Part shown: piece by piece, positions 11,341-23,139 of the stretch | Layout of the letters: each line of letters opens with the position of its first letter | Position numbering within the stretch: the stretch's first letter is position 1 | Assembly: GCA_009667805.1 (NCBI GenBank) | Contig: CM019071.1 | Coordinates: 52,089,514-52,153,513 of the forward strand | Length of the DNA stretch: 64,000 nt | Origin: Leptobrachium leishanense | Lineage: Eukaryota; Chordata; Amphibia; Anura; Megophryidae | Direction of reading: 5' to 3' | Translations under genes and position numbers: made by a program | Notes under the pieces: generated by a model | Seen by the model: the letters and a program-made list of their open reading frames with translations, nothing else | Database searches by the model: none | What the model was told of the DNA's origin: nothing

Positions 11341-11691
11341 AGCATACATTCCCACCATTGTGCAGATCGGAAGATATCATTGGCATGTTCTTCCGGTGGG
11401 TTTGCCAGATTATGATTTTTACGCCAATAAGTACGCCTTGTAAATCACACACTTTATATTTAATAATATTGAACCAAAAATAGTTAAGAATGCAAGTACC
11501 GTTTGTACAGATTAAAAAAATAGCTTTTTATATCGTCGTAACCATCTGATCTTAAAAATAGACAATAGATGCGAAGCCGCTAATTCAGCTCCTTGTATGA
11601 AAATGTTCTCCACTGTACCACCATGGATGATTCACTGGTGGATTGTCCTTGACAGAGGTGCATAAATTAGTTCTGTGAGCACAGAGCTCTG

Positions 11692-12211
11692 CTAGTGGGA
11701 CAAAACATCGTTTGTTAGAAAGGGAGTGTCAGAAAGAGTCACTTTTTCACCGTCCGGGGTGAGGTCTACTATGGTTTTGCCTTTAACAGATGTTCCTGAG
11801 ATGTCCTGCAAAATACTGTCTCTCCTCTCATTGAGCTTGGACGAGGAGCGCCCCATTGTCCCACTTTGACTGCCGTTGGTCTGAGAACACACGTTGGTCA
11901 CCTTGGCTGGTTTTGACTTGGGTTGGTTGTTGTAGACTTTGTATTTCATTAACAGGATGAAGATGAAGACCAAGACAGAGGCTACAATGATCCCGCCGAT
12001 GATGATGATCATGGTTCCACCGAGAAACTGAGCATGGAGGGACCGGCATTGTTTGTACTCCTGCTCGGTGGTAAACTGTACGCACCCAATGACTCTAGTT
12101 GCAGTTAAGGCGGTCGTGCCATCATCATACACAGCCAGGACGCACAGGTCATAGTTCCGTGATGCCACCAGGTCACTTAGAAAAAATGATTTGCTTGACG
12201 AAGGAATCATT
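11692..12211 (-). CDS. lrfn3: LRFN3-like, terminal coding exon (FN3 end, transmembrane segment, short tail)
   Basis: This exon completes the protein. A pyrimidine-rich acceptor ends at 12212. The first base (12211) completes the split Arg codon 455, then the conserved MIPSSSKSF segment continues FN3 strand sequence ([20 protein letters not shown]). The membrane segment is ~522-543 ([20 protein letters not shown] and following), with a basic stop-transfer KYKVYNN. The cytoplasmic tail is only ~84 residues, keeps the family motif VCSQTNG, and ends ...NDVLSH at a TAG stop (11694-11692). There is no PDZ-ligand (STV/TTV-type) C-terminus; LRFN3 and LRFN5 are the members that lack one. The total length of 627 residues is almost that of mammalian LRFN3 (about 628), whereas LRFN1, 2 and 5 are over 700. 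The frame agrees across the intron with the exon at 54013-55391. A further spliced tail exon is possible but not needed. Confidence 0.93.
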
Positions 12212-12670
12212 CTGGAGATAGAAACAAAAGCACACAAGTTACAATGTTGGACTTTATTGCAGAAAGAGATGTATCAAGAGACGTGTAGAAATGGGTTAGA
12301 ATGAATTCTCAATCCATAACCATTTCAATATCATAAGGAAACTTAGATTGTTAAGGAGTCTGTACCCTCAGGGGGACAAGGAGGGGTGGCCCTACCAATG
12401 AATATTATTATCAACCCCCATTGACCTCCTGCCCCAGGTTTAATGCTAGAGTTACTTTTTTCTCCCACAGGCTGGTCCAAATCATTCCGGCATTGTATTT
12501 GTTTGTCAGAAATGCTCTGAGCTGTGTGCTGCAGACCGAAACCATACTTTATGGCCAGAGGAATCCACCCCACATTTAGAATGCTAAATCCTTCTGGGAA
12601 AACCTGCAGAGGAACCCCTCAACCAGCCATGACCATTTAAACACATTGAATGGTTATGGAAGCCTGTTAA

Positions 12671-12940
12671 GGCTGGCGGCACACAAGCGCACTTATGCTT
12701 TCGTGCACCCGCACTTCCCTGCGTCTGCGCCGTTTTTGTGCCGTTTTGATGGGGAAGTTCAAGCACCGGACGTGAAAAATCCCTCCCCGTCAAAAAGCTA
12801 GACGGACGCTGACGGGGATACAAAGCGCAATCCTCCATAGGAGGAACGCGCTTTGTACGCTGAGCGCACAGAGTGGAAGGAACGTCCACTCTCACGGATG
12901 TTCCTTCCAGTCTCTGAGAAACGCTCGTATGCCGCCAGCC
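12671..12940. mobile_element. MITE with GGCTGGCGGCA ends
   Basis: Inverted ends GGCTGGCGGCACACAAGCGC / ...GTATGCCGCCAGCC, with TTAA before and TTAG after. The interior is GC-rich with short hairpins (ccctccccgtcaaaaag, cctccataggagg). The ends resemble the GGCTAGGGTCAGAC family loosely. Possibly Harbinger-like; the target duplication is unclear. Confidence 0.5.
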
Positions 12941-12971
12941 TTAGAGTGTCCCTGTTAACATGTCAAAGTTA

Positions 12972-14455
12972 TAATACACTGTAACCCTAGGGGGCGCTGA
13001 CCATTAAACATGTTCCTGTCATTACACACTGTGACCCTAGGGGGCGCTGACCATTAAACATGTCACTGTCATTACACACTGTGACCCTACGGGGCGCCGA
13101 CCATTTAACATGTCACTATCATTACACACTGTGACCCTAGGGGGCGCTGACCATTAAACATGTCACTGTCATTACACACTGTGACTCTAGGGGGGCGCTG
13201 ACCATTAAACATGTCCCTGTCATTATACACTGTGACCCTAGGGGGCGCTGACCATTAAACATGTCACTGTCATTACACACTGTGACTCTAGGGGGGCGCT
13301 GACCATTAAACATGTCACTGTCATTACACACTGTGACCCTAGGGGGCGCTGACCATTAAACATGTCACTGTCATTACACACTGTGACTCTAGGGGGGCGC
13401 TGACCATTAAACATGTCCCTGTCATTATACACTGTGACCCTAGGGGGCGTTGACCATTAAATATGTCACTGTCATACACTGTGACCCTAGGGGGCGCTGA
13501 CCATTAAACATGTCACTGTCATTACACACTGTGACCCTAGGGGGCGCTGACCATTAAACATGTCACTGTCATTACACACTGTGACCCTACGGGGCGCCGA
13601 CCATTTAACATCACTGTCATTACATGCTGTGACCCTAGGGGGTGCTGACCATTAAACATGTCTCTGTCATTATACACTGATCCTAGGGGGCGCTGACCAT
13701 TAAACATGTCACTGTCATTACACACTGTGACCCTAGGGGGTGCTGACCATTAAACATGTCACTGTCATTATACACTGTGATCCTAGGAGGCGCTGACCAA
13801 TAAACATGTCACTGTCATTATACACTGTAACCCTAGGGTGCGCTGACCATTAAACATGTCACTGTCATTATACACTGTAACCCTAGGGTGCGCTTTCCAT
13901 TAAACATGTCCCTGTCATTATACACTGTGATCCTAGGGGACGATGACCAATAAACATGTCACTATCAATACATGCTGTGACCCTAGGGGTGCTGACCATT
14001 AAACATGTCACTGTCACTATACACTGTGACCCTAGGGGGCGCTGACCATTAAACACGTCACCGTCATTATACACTGTAACCCTAGGGTGCGCTGACCATT
14101 AAACATGTCCCTGTCATTATACACTGTGATCCTAGGGGACGATGACCAATAAACATGTCACTATCATTACATGCTGTGACCCTAGGGGTGCTGACCATTA
14201 AACATGTCACTGTCACTATACACTGTGACCCTAGGGGGCGCTGACCATTAAACACGTCACCGTCATTATACACTGTAACCCTAGGGTGCGCTGACCATTA
14301 AACATGTCCCTGTCATTATACACTGTGATCCTAGGGGACGATGACCAATAAACATGTCACTATCATTACATGCTGTGACCCTAGGGGGCGCTGATCATTA
14401 AACATGTCACTATCATTACATGCTGTGACCCTAGGGGGAGCTGGCAATTAAACAT
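12972..14455 (+). repeat. 50-bp satellite with CTCF-like core in each unit, ~30 copies
   Basis: The unit contains gtgaccctagggggcgctga, ccattaaacatgtcactgtc and attacacact. The span ACCCTAGGGGGCGCT matches the CTCF core at 13 of 15 positions (the first C and the A at the third position differ). About a dozen units keep aggggg(g)cgct exactly; others are point variants (acggggcgcc, agggtgcgct, aggggacgat). From about 13840 a multi-unit block is itself tandemly repeated. All motifs point the same way. Confidence 0.9.
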
Positions 14456-15180
14456 TAAGAAGATATGTTTAGATTAAAACAGCCCATCGTTGGTACTGCC
14501 ATCTTTAAACGATCTTTCAGCCATAAATTAATCTATAAATCCTGATTGCATAAACATCCTAAGTAACTGCTACACAAACAAATTTATCAAAAGCAATTTG
14601 CAGAAGTTCCATGAAGCCAGCCGGGCTTTAAAGCAATGATTACATTTTGCTATGATCGTATTTCCTATTTCAATTTAAACCCAAAACAATTAAACTGAAG
14701 GGAATTGATATCTAAACGATGCCTATAAAATATCCAGTTAGAGGCTGACTTTCTCGGCCAACAAACACGTTGTTTGGGGGGGAAAAAATCCCCTGAAATT
14801 TCTGTTACCCGCTCGTCAGTATTCCACCTCGTTTGGAGGACGTCCCAGATTTCTCCCTGCCACGACACGTTCAATATGAATACATCGCTCTTTAGGAATG
14901 TGTGTGTTTATGGGAGGGGCTTAATTGTCATTAGAATGTTAATTATATAATGTAACGTTATGGCAGAAGACATGGAAACATCACAGGAAACTACACTGAC
15001 ACAACTACAAAAGGGGTGATAAACCAGAGTTCACTGGGGTGCAGATAAGGTTAATATAACTTTATTGGTGAGTTTCATATGTGTTGCAAGGATTTCAGAC
15101 ATGAAGGAGAATCAGGTTGGTTTGGAAAACGGATATTTCTAGTTGTGTCTTAAAAAAGATGCGTCCTTAAAAATGATAGA
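14456..15180. other. intron DNA without repeats recognised; possible conserved element
   Basis: AT-rich non-tandem sequence. The part at about 14640-14890 (aacaattaaactgaagggaa, gaattgatatctaaacg) has the texture of a conserved non-coding element, but this is only an impression. Confidence 0.25.
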
Positions 15181-16495
15181 GATCTGCATGACTTTTTTTT
15201 TCATTTCGTTTCAATTTTTTTCGGGACTTTTTTTTCGTTTTGGGTAATTTCAGACAGGTTTTGTGTCATTTTGTTCCACTTCGTTTCAGAATTTTGGATC
15301 GATTCGGCCTTCTGACCGATTTGATATTTTGGATCGATTCGGAATTTTGAATCGATTTGGAATTTCGCGTCCTTCTAGTTTTTCGTTTTTGGGAGTTATT
15401 TTGTATTTTGTATTGATTTGTGTTTTCTTTTTATGAGTTATTTCATTTTTTATTGGCTATTTCAGAATGGGAAACAGATTACTACCAATAAAATGAAAGT
15501 TTCTTTACTTATTTATTTTTTAGGATTTTTTGGGTTAAAGTTTAGGTTTCCTTTCTTATTTTAAAGAATCTAGGCTTTTTTCCAGCATAGGTTTCAATGG
15601 AAGAAAAGAAAAAAAATCGCATTTTTATTAAATATTTCTTAAACCATTTATTCATTTCAATTGCAGCAAGAAGCCATTTTGTATTTTTATTTTTTGGGCA
15701 TTTTTCAGGATTTTTTGGGTTGATTTTATGGTTTCATAATTTATTTTAAATGTAGCAACGAGGTGTGTTTTTTACTTTGCTGAACGCAGCTGTACTGTTT
15801 TCTCACAATCCGTCTGCGTTCAGCAATGCAGAGAACAAGCTGCCGAACCCATCTGAAAAACTGGCAAAAACACGCCAAATGCATCCGACAATCCGCCGCA
15901 AAAACACTGAATCGATCTGAAAACAGCCGAATGGGTAAAGAAGAAGAAAAAAAAACCACAACTTTTATATGGTGTTTGCAAAAACAAAAACTACTGCATG
16001 AAAATGCCTGGAAATAATATATAAGGTCCTACGAATAATAATAAAATAAAAAGGTCTGTTACAGAACAAAAAAAATTGGAAAAAAAATCTTCGCTAAAAA
16101 ATTCTCGAAAATACCTAATAAATTCTAAAAAAAATAAATAAAGAGACTTTTGCTGCAAGTGAAAAGAATAAACGGTTTAATAAATATTTAATAAAAATGG
16201 GGATTTTTTTTTTACATTGAAACCTATGGGATTCGCCTGATTAAACCTTTCAAATGTACCCACCGAACGTCAGGGCATTTCACTTACATTTCTCTGCTGT
16301 TCGGTGTCTGTGAATAGATTAACCATTGCTTCTCTATGGGGATTTCACTGCTGCCGAACAGACAACGTATTTCGCTGGCAGTTTGACAATATTTGACGAA
16401 CTGCCTGCTTTTTGAAAAGCCGAATGGTCACGAAATTGCACCTAATGGGGAAATTCACCATTCGGTGCAATTTCGGAGCCATTTCTGAATAACCC
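15181..16495. mobile_element. old members of the CAGGGTTATTC MITE family
   Basis: The segment 16250-16495 parallels the right half of the element at 17379-18256 (ctctatggggatttcactgc, gaataaccctg at the end). The part at 15800-15920 parallels its left half (ttcagcaa, gctgccgaaccc). T-rich spacer with repeated ttaggattttttgggtt lies between. Boundaries are unclear and the copies are decayed. Confidence 0.5.
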
Positions 16496-17378
16496 TGTTT
16501 GTTTCCAAAAGCAACAATAGTTTCGCCACATGGCGGTTTAACTCTGCGTCGCCGCTCAGTCCTACAGACGTTTTGTAACTACAGCAACGAAGAGAATTGC
16601 GTCTCATTCGTTGCGCGATGTTAAGGGCCCCTGGCAGGTGAAGTCGGGCCCTGTTAGGATAAGCCACCCCCTTAGAAAAAAACAGAAATTCTCGCCATCT
16701 CCGCTACCCACTCACCACTCGACAGAACTCATTCGCCTTTTCGACGGGCGCTTTTGTGTTTTTAAAGTCTTCGGGTAGTAAAGAAAAAAAAAAAAAAAAA
16801 AAAACGAAGAGAAAGAAAAAAGAAGAAAAAAATAGCGCCTGGGATTGTTCATTTTCTATTTCCTCTGGCTGAAAAGCCTCTGCCATTGTCTGCTGAATGC
16901 TTCTTTCATCGCTGCCCTGTCTTAATCCACCTTCGCCGCACAATGTGTAAATTAGAAACCCGCTGAGCAATTTCTTCTATTCTTTCTGGAAGAGATTTTT
17001 TTTCTTCTTCTAAGTTCATTGGAAGTGTTTTTTTTTTTTTTTTTTTCCTTTCCCCTCAAAGAATATGCTTCACTTTGATTTGTCGATTTTTTTTTTTTTT
17101 TTTCTCTCCCCTGCCTGGAGGAAAAAATAAATAAATACGCTGTACATACATGTTTTACCGTGTTTAACTCGCTAACTGTGTATTTTACTCCTTCTCCTGA
17201 CAGCATTAATGTATGTGCGACGTTACCGAGAGTTCCGCCTGGAATATTGCAGAAATTACGGCTCGGATAGGAGTTCGCCCGTGTTGTCCTTGTGTATGCA
17301 GTCAATACGCCTGACGGAGACGATTATATAGTCAAGGCCAGTGATCATAAATTAGAGGCTGGAGATAGCGGAGTTATA
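16496..17378. other. intron spacer with homopolymer tracts
   Basis: Contains A22-type and T18-type runs (16783-16804, 17029-17046, 17085-17103) in otherwise non-repetitive DNA. The open frames here are low-complexity and unsupported. Confidence 0.3.
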
Positions 17379-18256
17379 CAGGGTTATTCAAAGAGAATCG
17401 AAAAGTCACCGCATGTTCGGTGACTTTTCGTTCTCTTCAATTCGGTTCGATTTGGCGATCCCATTTCGGCGACCCTGGGGTGTATTCAGCAAGCACCACA
17501 GGGTCGTCGAAGCGCAGGGAAAAGCTGCCGCAAACCCGACGAAAAGTCACCGCAAAAACCCAGCGAATGCACGCCGAAACCCGCAAAAACATCTGGGATT
17601 AACCCCGCTGAAGACGCTGGAAAAACCCGATCAGGAGCCGATCACACACAGCGAAGCCGCCAGAAAAAGCCAACACCGCAGACGAATGCAGTGAATAAAT
17701 TAGCAAAACAGTTTGCATGAATGTGTGAAAAGTGAAACGCTGTTTGCAAAGAAACTACTGAGCGAAAATGTCTGAAATTTACATATAAAATCCAATGAAT
17801 GATAATAAAAAGGGCTGTTAGAGAAAAAATAAGTAAACTTAAAAAAAAAATCAAGAAAAATGCTTAAAATATCCTAAAAAATCTATAAATAAAGAGACTT
17901 TTTGCTGCAGAATTTTATAATGAACGGTTTATTAGATAATGAATTAAAACGGGAATATTTTTAACATTGAAGCCTATGGGATTCGCCTGAATAAACCTGT
18001 CGAATTAAACCACCGAATGGCAGGGCATTTCGGGAACCTTTCACTGCTGGTTTGTGTTCTCTGAATAGCCGAAGCAGTGCTTCTCTATGGGGATTTCACT
18101 GCCCCCGAACAGGCACCGTATGTGCAGGCAATTCGCCAGGATTTGGTGAATTGTCTGCTCTCTGGATAGCCGAATGGGCAGGAAAGGTAACCGTATTCTG
18201 AGTTTCAGCGTTCGGTTACCTTTCTCCTGCCATTCGGATCTCTTTGAATAACCCTG
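17379..18256. mobile_element. CAGGGTTATTC MITE, copy A (878 bp)
   Basis: Inverted ends CAGGGTTATTCAAAGAGAAT / ...TCTCTTTGAATAACCCTG, flanked by ATA on both sides. Each end carries a subterminal hairpin: GAAAAGTCACCG...CGGTGACTTTTC on the left and GGTAACCG...CGGTTACC on the right. It contains an unoccupied gtaaacTTAA site near 17835, the equivalent of the place where the palindrome is inserted in copy C. No transposase. Confidence 0.85.
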
Positions 18257-19542
18257 ATAGTTTTGGTGTTCAGAGTGCTCCGAGACGGCGGTATGAGTCT
18301 ACCAAGACATACATCTGTCCTGGAGGCCATGTCCTTACTAATCTACTCAATTTCCAATGGCATCAACACTGGGCAACATGTGGTCAGGACTAATATTGCG
18401 ACACATTAAGCGCTTTGTCAATACGGAAGACCTAAGAGAAGACAAGAGAAGTGGGAAGAGAACATGAGTTGGGCAGCTGATATTGTTGGGGGAAGAAGGT
18501 GCTCCGATTCTTGTTGAATAGGGGGGAGTACTAATGCTAGGAAACGGGACAAAGAAAGGGAGAGGTCAAGACTCAAGAGGTATCCAAAAAGGATGGGAAG
18601 GAGAACTCCATTGAAGAGGGATGAGTGAGCACCCGTTCAACATGGTGGCTTATAATCAAAGGGTGTTGATGAATATGTAGAGACGTTTCAGGTCTCAGCG
18701 TGCGTGAGTGCGGTTGCGAGCCCAGGATGCAGTGATACAGCAGAGATTTTTGGGTATGGTGAAACCAGGTTGGATTTATTTAGGGAATCTGTATAAACAC
18801 AGGAGAGGGGCGAGGCAGGAAAGTATCTGGTTAGGAGAGTGTAGAAGGGGAGTCTTGAGGACAGGGGGTCTCGAGGCAAGGTTACCAGAAAGGATGATCC
18901 AAAACAGAGTCCAGGAAAATAGCCAGGGCTCCGGTACACAAAGATCAGGCTGAGCAGCAGGGCTTCCTTCCAGGCTGGTGGCAAACACAGACTGAGGCAG
19001 AAGCATCTTGGGTAGGGTGTGCCTCTGTTGTATAGTGAATGTAGGGCCTAATTGGTTGCACCTGCTGATGCCGCCAGTGTGTTACAAGGAAAAGCTCTAG
19101 CAAGGCAGGGCATGAAGGGTGCTGCCTTGGGAGATCAAGGGGGTGCAGCACCAGATCTGCCTTTCCTACGCCGCCAACGGGATGATACCTTGCAAGACGC
19201 CATGTGGAAATGATGTAGAGAGGAGTCTATAGACTGTCACCCGTCTTGAAGGCTTAGGAGCTGGACATGAGTAAAGTACATTGCCTCTTGCCCTCAGCAA
19301 CGTGTATAAAGTGTAGGCGTATATAATACGACAGTATCCAGTATGTCCAAGGAGTTACAGTAATTGTATTAGCTACAGGTCGTCAGCATGGAAGATTTGA
19401 AGGTGGCGTTACTTCATGATTTTTTTATTGAATTTCTGATTTCTTCTCTCGTTGTCTCCCTGGTCTCAAATTAGTTCCTGGATTCCAGAACATTCAAAAT
19501 TCACCCAAACAACCAGAAAGAATACGGGTCTTAACGTTAGAG
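18257..19542. other. intron spacer; unclassified repeat-like stretch at 18660-19200
   Basis: No gene recognised. The part at 18700-19130 reads like a decayed interspersed repeat (ggatttatttagggaatctg, aaacacaggagagg) but has no visible ends. Confidence 0.3.
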
Positions 19543-19726
19543 CATTGGTTCCCAACCGCAGACCTCAAGTACCCCAACAGGTCAGGTTTTCAGGATATCC
19601 GAAGCACGACACAGGTGATATGATTTGCTGCTCAGTGATTGCAGGATTCAGTCTGCATTTCCCCCAAGGTGATCTGTAAAACCTGGCCTGTTGGGGGTAC
19701 TTGAGGACCACGGTTGGGAACCACTG
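19543..19726. mobile_element. hAT-type MITE (CAGTGGTT family), copy 2 (184 bp)
   Basis: Ends CATTGGTTCCCAACCGCAGA and ...CGGTTGGGAACCACTG. Flanking octamers cgttagag and ctttagag agree at 7 of 8 bases, the expected hAT target size. Confidence 0.8.
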
Positions 19727-20604
19727 CTTTAGAGGAATTGATTGGGAATCAAAAAGGTTGTTTCTTGCAGATATGCTTATACACTGGCCTTATTAATTCA
19801 AAATTGAAATATCTACGATAAAAGTGAAGACCCTTTGTGGGCGAGAAGACGAACGTCTTGGTGTCTGGCTGGGACGCTCTCCTATTCATCCACTGCAGAA
19901 GAACATAGGGCTCTTGTTGACCTCTTTTCAACCAAGGAGAAGTTGCTCATTTATTCTATCATACTCCACAGTTATTGTACAGAAAGTGAAAAGTGGGGGA
20001 ACCTGTGGACTTCATAATATCCATGAGTGGTTTTTGGACTCTATACTCAGTAGACATGTGCATTTGTTTTTTAGAGAATGGAGATTCATCCAAATTTTGT
20101 CATTTCACTGCACTTCACTTCCTCTTATCTATGTAAGGTCTGGTGTCCGGCAGTGGGTGGCCTTCCATTTTTGCTTCACTTTTGGGTAACAGATTCTTGC
20201 CATTTACACTCGCTGAGGTCATGTCAAAAGTAGGGACGGAATCTGTTACCTAAAAATGAAGCAAAAACTAAGCAGGATGGTAGGTTTAAGGGTTAGTAAC
20301 CCTAACCCTAAAACAAGCACATATAGTAGCCTTACCCTAAATTGTAACCCTAATTTATGACTCTAACCCTCACATCTAACCTTAAATTTATAATTGAGAA
20401 TGATGTTCCGTTTCGGCTGAGGCCTCAATAGCCTATTATCCCAAACACCACTATTTTAATGTGTCATTTTTTGTTCTCATAGTAAACTGCCTTTGATTAT
20501 TGCGTTTTAGGCATGTCCATGCCCACCTCCTTCTGCCCTCTCCTCCCAAGACACATAAGCCCCCAAGTAGCATACAGGAGGGGGGGAAATTAAATACCAT
20601 CTAT
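19727..20604. other. intron spacer with a small telomere-like patch
   Basis: Bases 20285-20390 contain degenerate CCCTAA repeats, including taaccctaaccctaaaacaa, which equals the start of the satellite unit at 47.2-51.6 kb. The rest shows no recognised feature, except the phrase gaagaccctttgtgggcga near 19830, which looks like interspersed repeat. Confidence 0.4.
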
Positions 20605-21020
20605 AAGCACAGTAGGTCCTATTCTGACCTTGGTGTAAACTTAACAAGTGCTGTTGTAAACTTCACTCTTTGCCGCCTGGCGGTTTGTGCCCAGCAGCGG
20701 GGCTTTAACACCGACGGGTGTACTAATATACCCCTCCTTTGACCCGCCTACGCAGCTGATGTGTGGTGCATGCCATTGGCTGCAGGGGGATAGCCCGAGT
20801 TCAGGCCATCCCACAGCAGCCAATGGTGTGCCGCATGCGGACTGGTGGGCGTGAGTGAAGGAGGCCCATTGGAGCTAGCAGGGGTGTACTATGCCGCCCT
20901 GGCGTCAAGGCCCACCCACCGCAGGGACGGCATAGTACGCCACACAGCGGGAAAGGGTTAACAACTCCATAGACTATAATGGTTCTGGATAAGTTTACAC
21001 AAACTTTGGAATAGGGCTCA
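20605..21020. mobile_element. MITE carrying a GC-rich imperfect palindrome
   Basis: Outer parts (tgaccttggtgtaaacttaa, gctgttgtaaac ... ctccatagactataatggtt, gataagtttacac) match the element nested at 2310-2437. Between about 20668 and 20960 sits a GC-rich imperfect inverted repeat (tactatgccgccctgg; cattggctgcaggggg against cagcagccaatgg) ending gggttaac. Probably a nested insertion. Confidence 0.5.
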
Positions 21021-21690
21021 GTGTTCATCCTGTACCTCAGAAAGATGCAGCACAGTTTATGAAATGAGTTATTAATAAACTAAATATCATCTTACAAGGT
21101 GACAGTTCAATTAAATTGCTGTTAACTAAAACAATCTATATTAACGCGCAGCATGTTCAATGCTTTAATCCTCAGATTTTTTTTATCGTGAGTTAATTAA
21201 CGCGGTGACTCACTCATCCATTCGTACTTAATCATTTTATAATGTGATTAATTACAACAACGACTAATAAAGTGATCGGGGACAAAAAAAAAATATGTTG
21301 TAAAATCAATTGAAAAGAACATTAGAGTGAAAACACAGATTCCCCCATACGGAGTATAGATTTCAATAATAGATTTGATGGCGTTTGATTAAATTGTTTT
21401 AATGGGATTTAAGTTAGGAGGTTTGCTCGGTAAATTAAGAAGCCGCAGACGTTTCTGGACTGATTAATACAAAGAGCTTGGGGGAGTCACACTGCAGATA
21501 TTTTCCACAGCCTGGAATTTCTGCACGAACTTCTAGAACTGATATTCCTCCCGGCTGCGAGTCGAGAGACTCGCCACTGTTTGAAAAGTCATCATTTTGC
21601 TGCTTTGAAGCTTTTTTGTCCAATGAGGAAAGAGACGTTGGCGTGTTTACAGCCCCAGGTGGGCAGAGATATAGAAGAATGGAAGCGATC
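21021..21690. other. candidate conserved non-coding region
   Basis: Non-repetitive DNA with homeodomain-type AT motifs (gagttaattaacgcgg, gtgattaattacaac, tttgattaaattgtttt). Conservation is a guess from texture. Confidence 0.3.
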
Positions 21691-22560
21691 AATAAAGTTT
21701 TGTTTGACTGAATCTTCCTTTCCAGTGAGGAGTAGGGCGTGGCCATTTCCATTCTGGTGCAGGGTTACAAATGGACAAAATCGAACAATAAAGTTTTGTT
21801 TGCATCTTTTTCCCGCAAGGGCGTGGCCATTTCCATTCTGGTGCAGGGTTACAAATGGACAAAATCGAGCAATAAAGTTTTGTTTGTTTGCATCTTTATC
21901 CTGTGAGGGAGAGGGCGTGGCCATTTTCATTCCTGACAGGGGTATCAAAGGACAGAATGAAGCAATAACGTTTTGTTTGTTTGAAGCTTTGTTTCCAGTG
22001 AGGAATAAGTTGTGGATATTTACATTCCAGTGCAGGGGTACCACTGGACAGAATGGAGCAATAAAGTTTTGTCTGTTTGAATCTTTTTCCAGTGAGGGAC
22101 AGGCCAGGACCATTTAAGTACCTGTGTAGATTTACAGTCCAGTAGGGTGGAGCTTTAAAATGTTGTTTGTTTAATGCTTCTTCTCCAAGGAGGGAGGGCA
22201 TATGGCCATTTACAGCCCCCGGGCACACTTTCAAATGGACAGAAAAATGGCAATAAAGTTTGGGTTGTTTCAATCTCCCTTATCATTGAGGACAGATGAA
22301 CGGGTGTGACCATTTCGGACTCTAAACAGGGTTTCAGAGTGACAGAATGAAGCAATGAAGTTCTGCTTGCTTAATGCTTCCCTTACAGTACCAGAGTGTG
22401 AAAGGGCCTTGGCTACGTGCAGTGGTATTGCTTCAATGCTGAGGGACAGGATGTAGCAATAAAGTTTGGGGTTTCCATACGCTGGCTTTCCAGTGAGGAA
22501 ACAGAGAGTGGGTGTGGCCTACTGCAGTCCCTGGGTGGAGATACAGAAGGACTGAATGGC
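21691..22560. repeat. ~95-bp tandem repeat with AATAAAGTTTTGTTTG in each unit
   Basis: About nine diverged units, each with aataaagttttgtttg, a variable pyrimidine segment, gagggagagggcgtggcc, and a phrase like ttacaaatggacaaaatcg. Spacing varies from 83 to 100 bp. The AATAAA hexamers are on the plus strand, antisense to lrfn3. Confidence 0.8.
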
Positions 22561-23139
22561 GAGGAACTAAAGCTTTATTGACAAAATAAAGATGCCATTT
22601 GCCATGTGAAAAGGAATATACAGGCCTTAATCGGCCTTACGGGATGAATTTTTACCTTGTGTTAAAATAAAAATTAAATAAAATCAAATGTGTAGATTAC
22701 ATTTTTTTGTTTTTAAACAACTTTTACCAGAATTTCAATCAATATAAGTTTATTTTTCCCCCTCTCCAAACAGAGCGCGCCGGTCTCGCGCTCTTTTATA
22801 TATATAAAGCGAACACACAGAGATGCAATCACTAAAAGGTTTATAGGGTTTACTTGTTATGATGCTTTTCTGTAATTTTCAGGCCTGTTCCTTCACTATT
22901 ATGATGGAGTATTATATCTCGTGCCCCTGACTTATCCATTTTCAGTCACTCGCTCTTCAAAACGATTTACCATCCCCGGGGTTAACAACCCAATCAGGCC
23001 TCCTCTGAGCACAAGTTTTATGTCTGCCCTGCTGGGTACACGACCGGCGCTCAATTTTTATCTCCTTCACAATCAATGTCTTTCTCAAACGGCTCTTAAA
23101 AAAAAATATACAATAAAAACAGTTCTATCCTTATTTTTT
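22561..23139. other. intron spacer before the YY1-motif array
   Basis: A few hundred bases of non-tandem sequence. It may hold short conserved elements around 22620-23000 (ctttactagaaa-like AT-rich DNA); nothing firm is seen. Confidence 0.25.

Noticed and set aside
16704..17305. Lysine- and phenylalanine-rich open frames
   Set aside because: Homopolymer runs of A and T account for them.
21691..22560. Regular AATAAA hexamers read as a cluster of polyadenylation signals
   Set aside because: They belong to a tandem repeat unit and are on the strand opposite to the only gene here.
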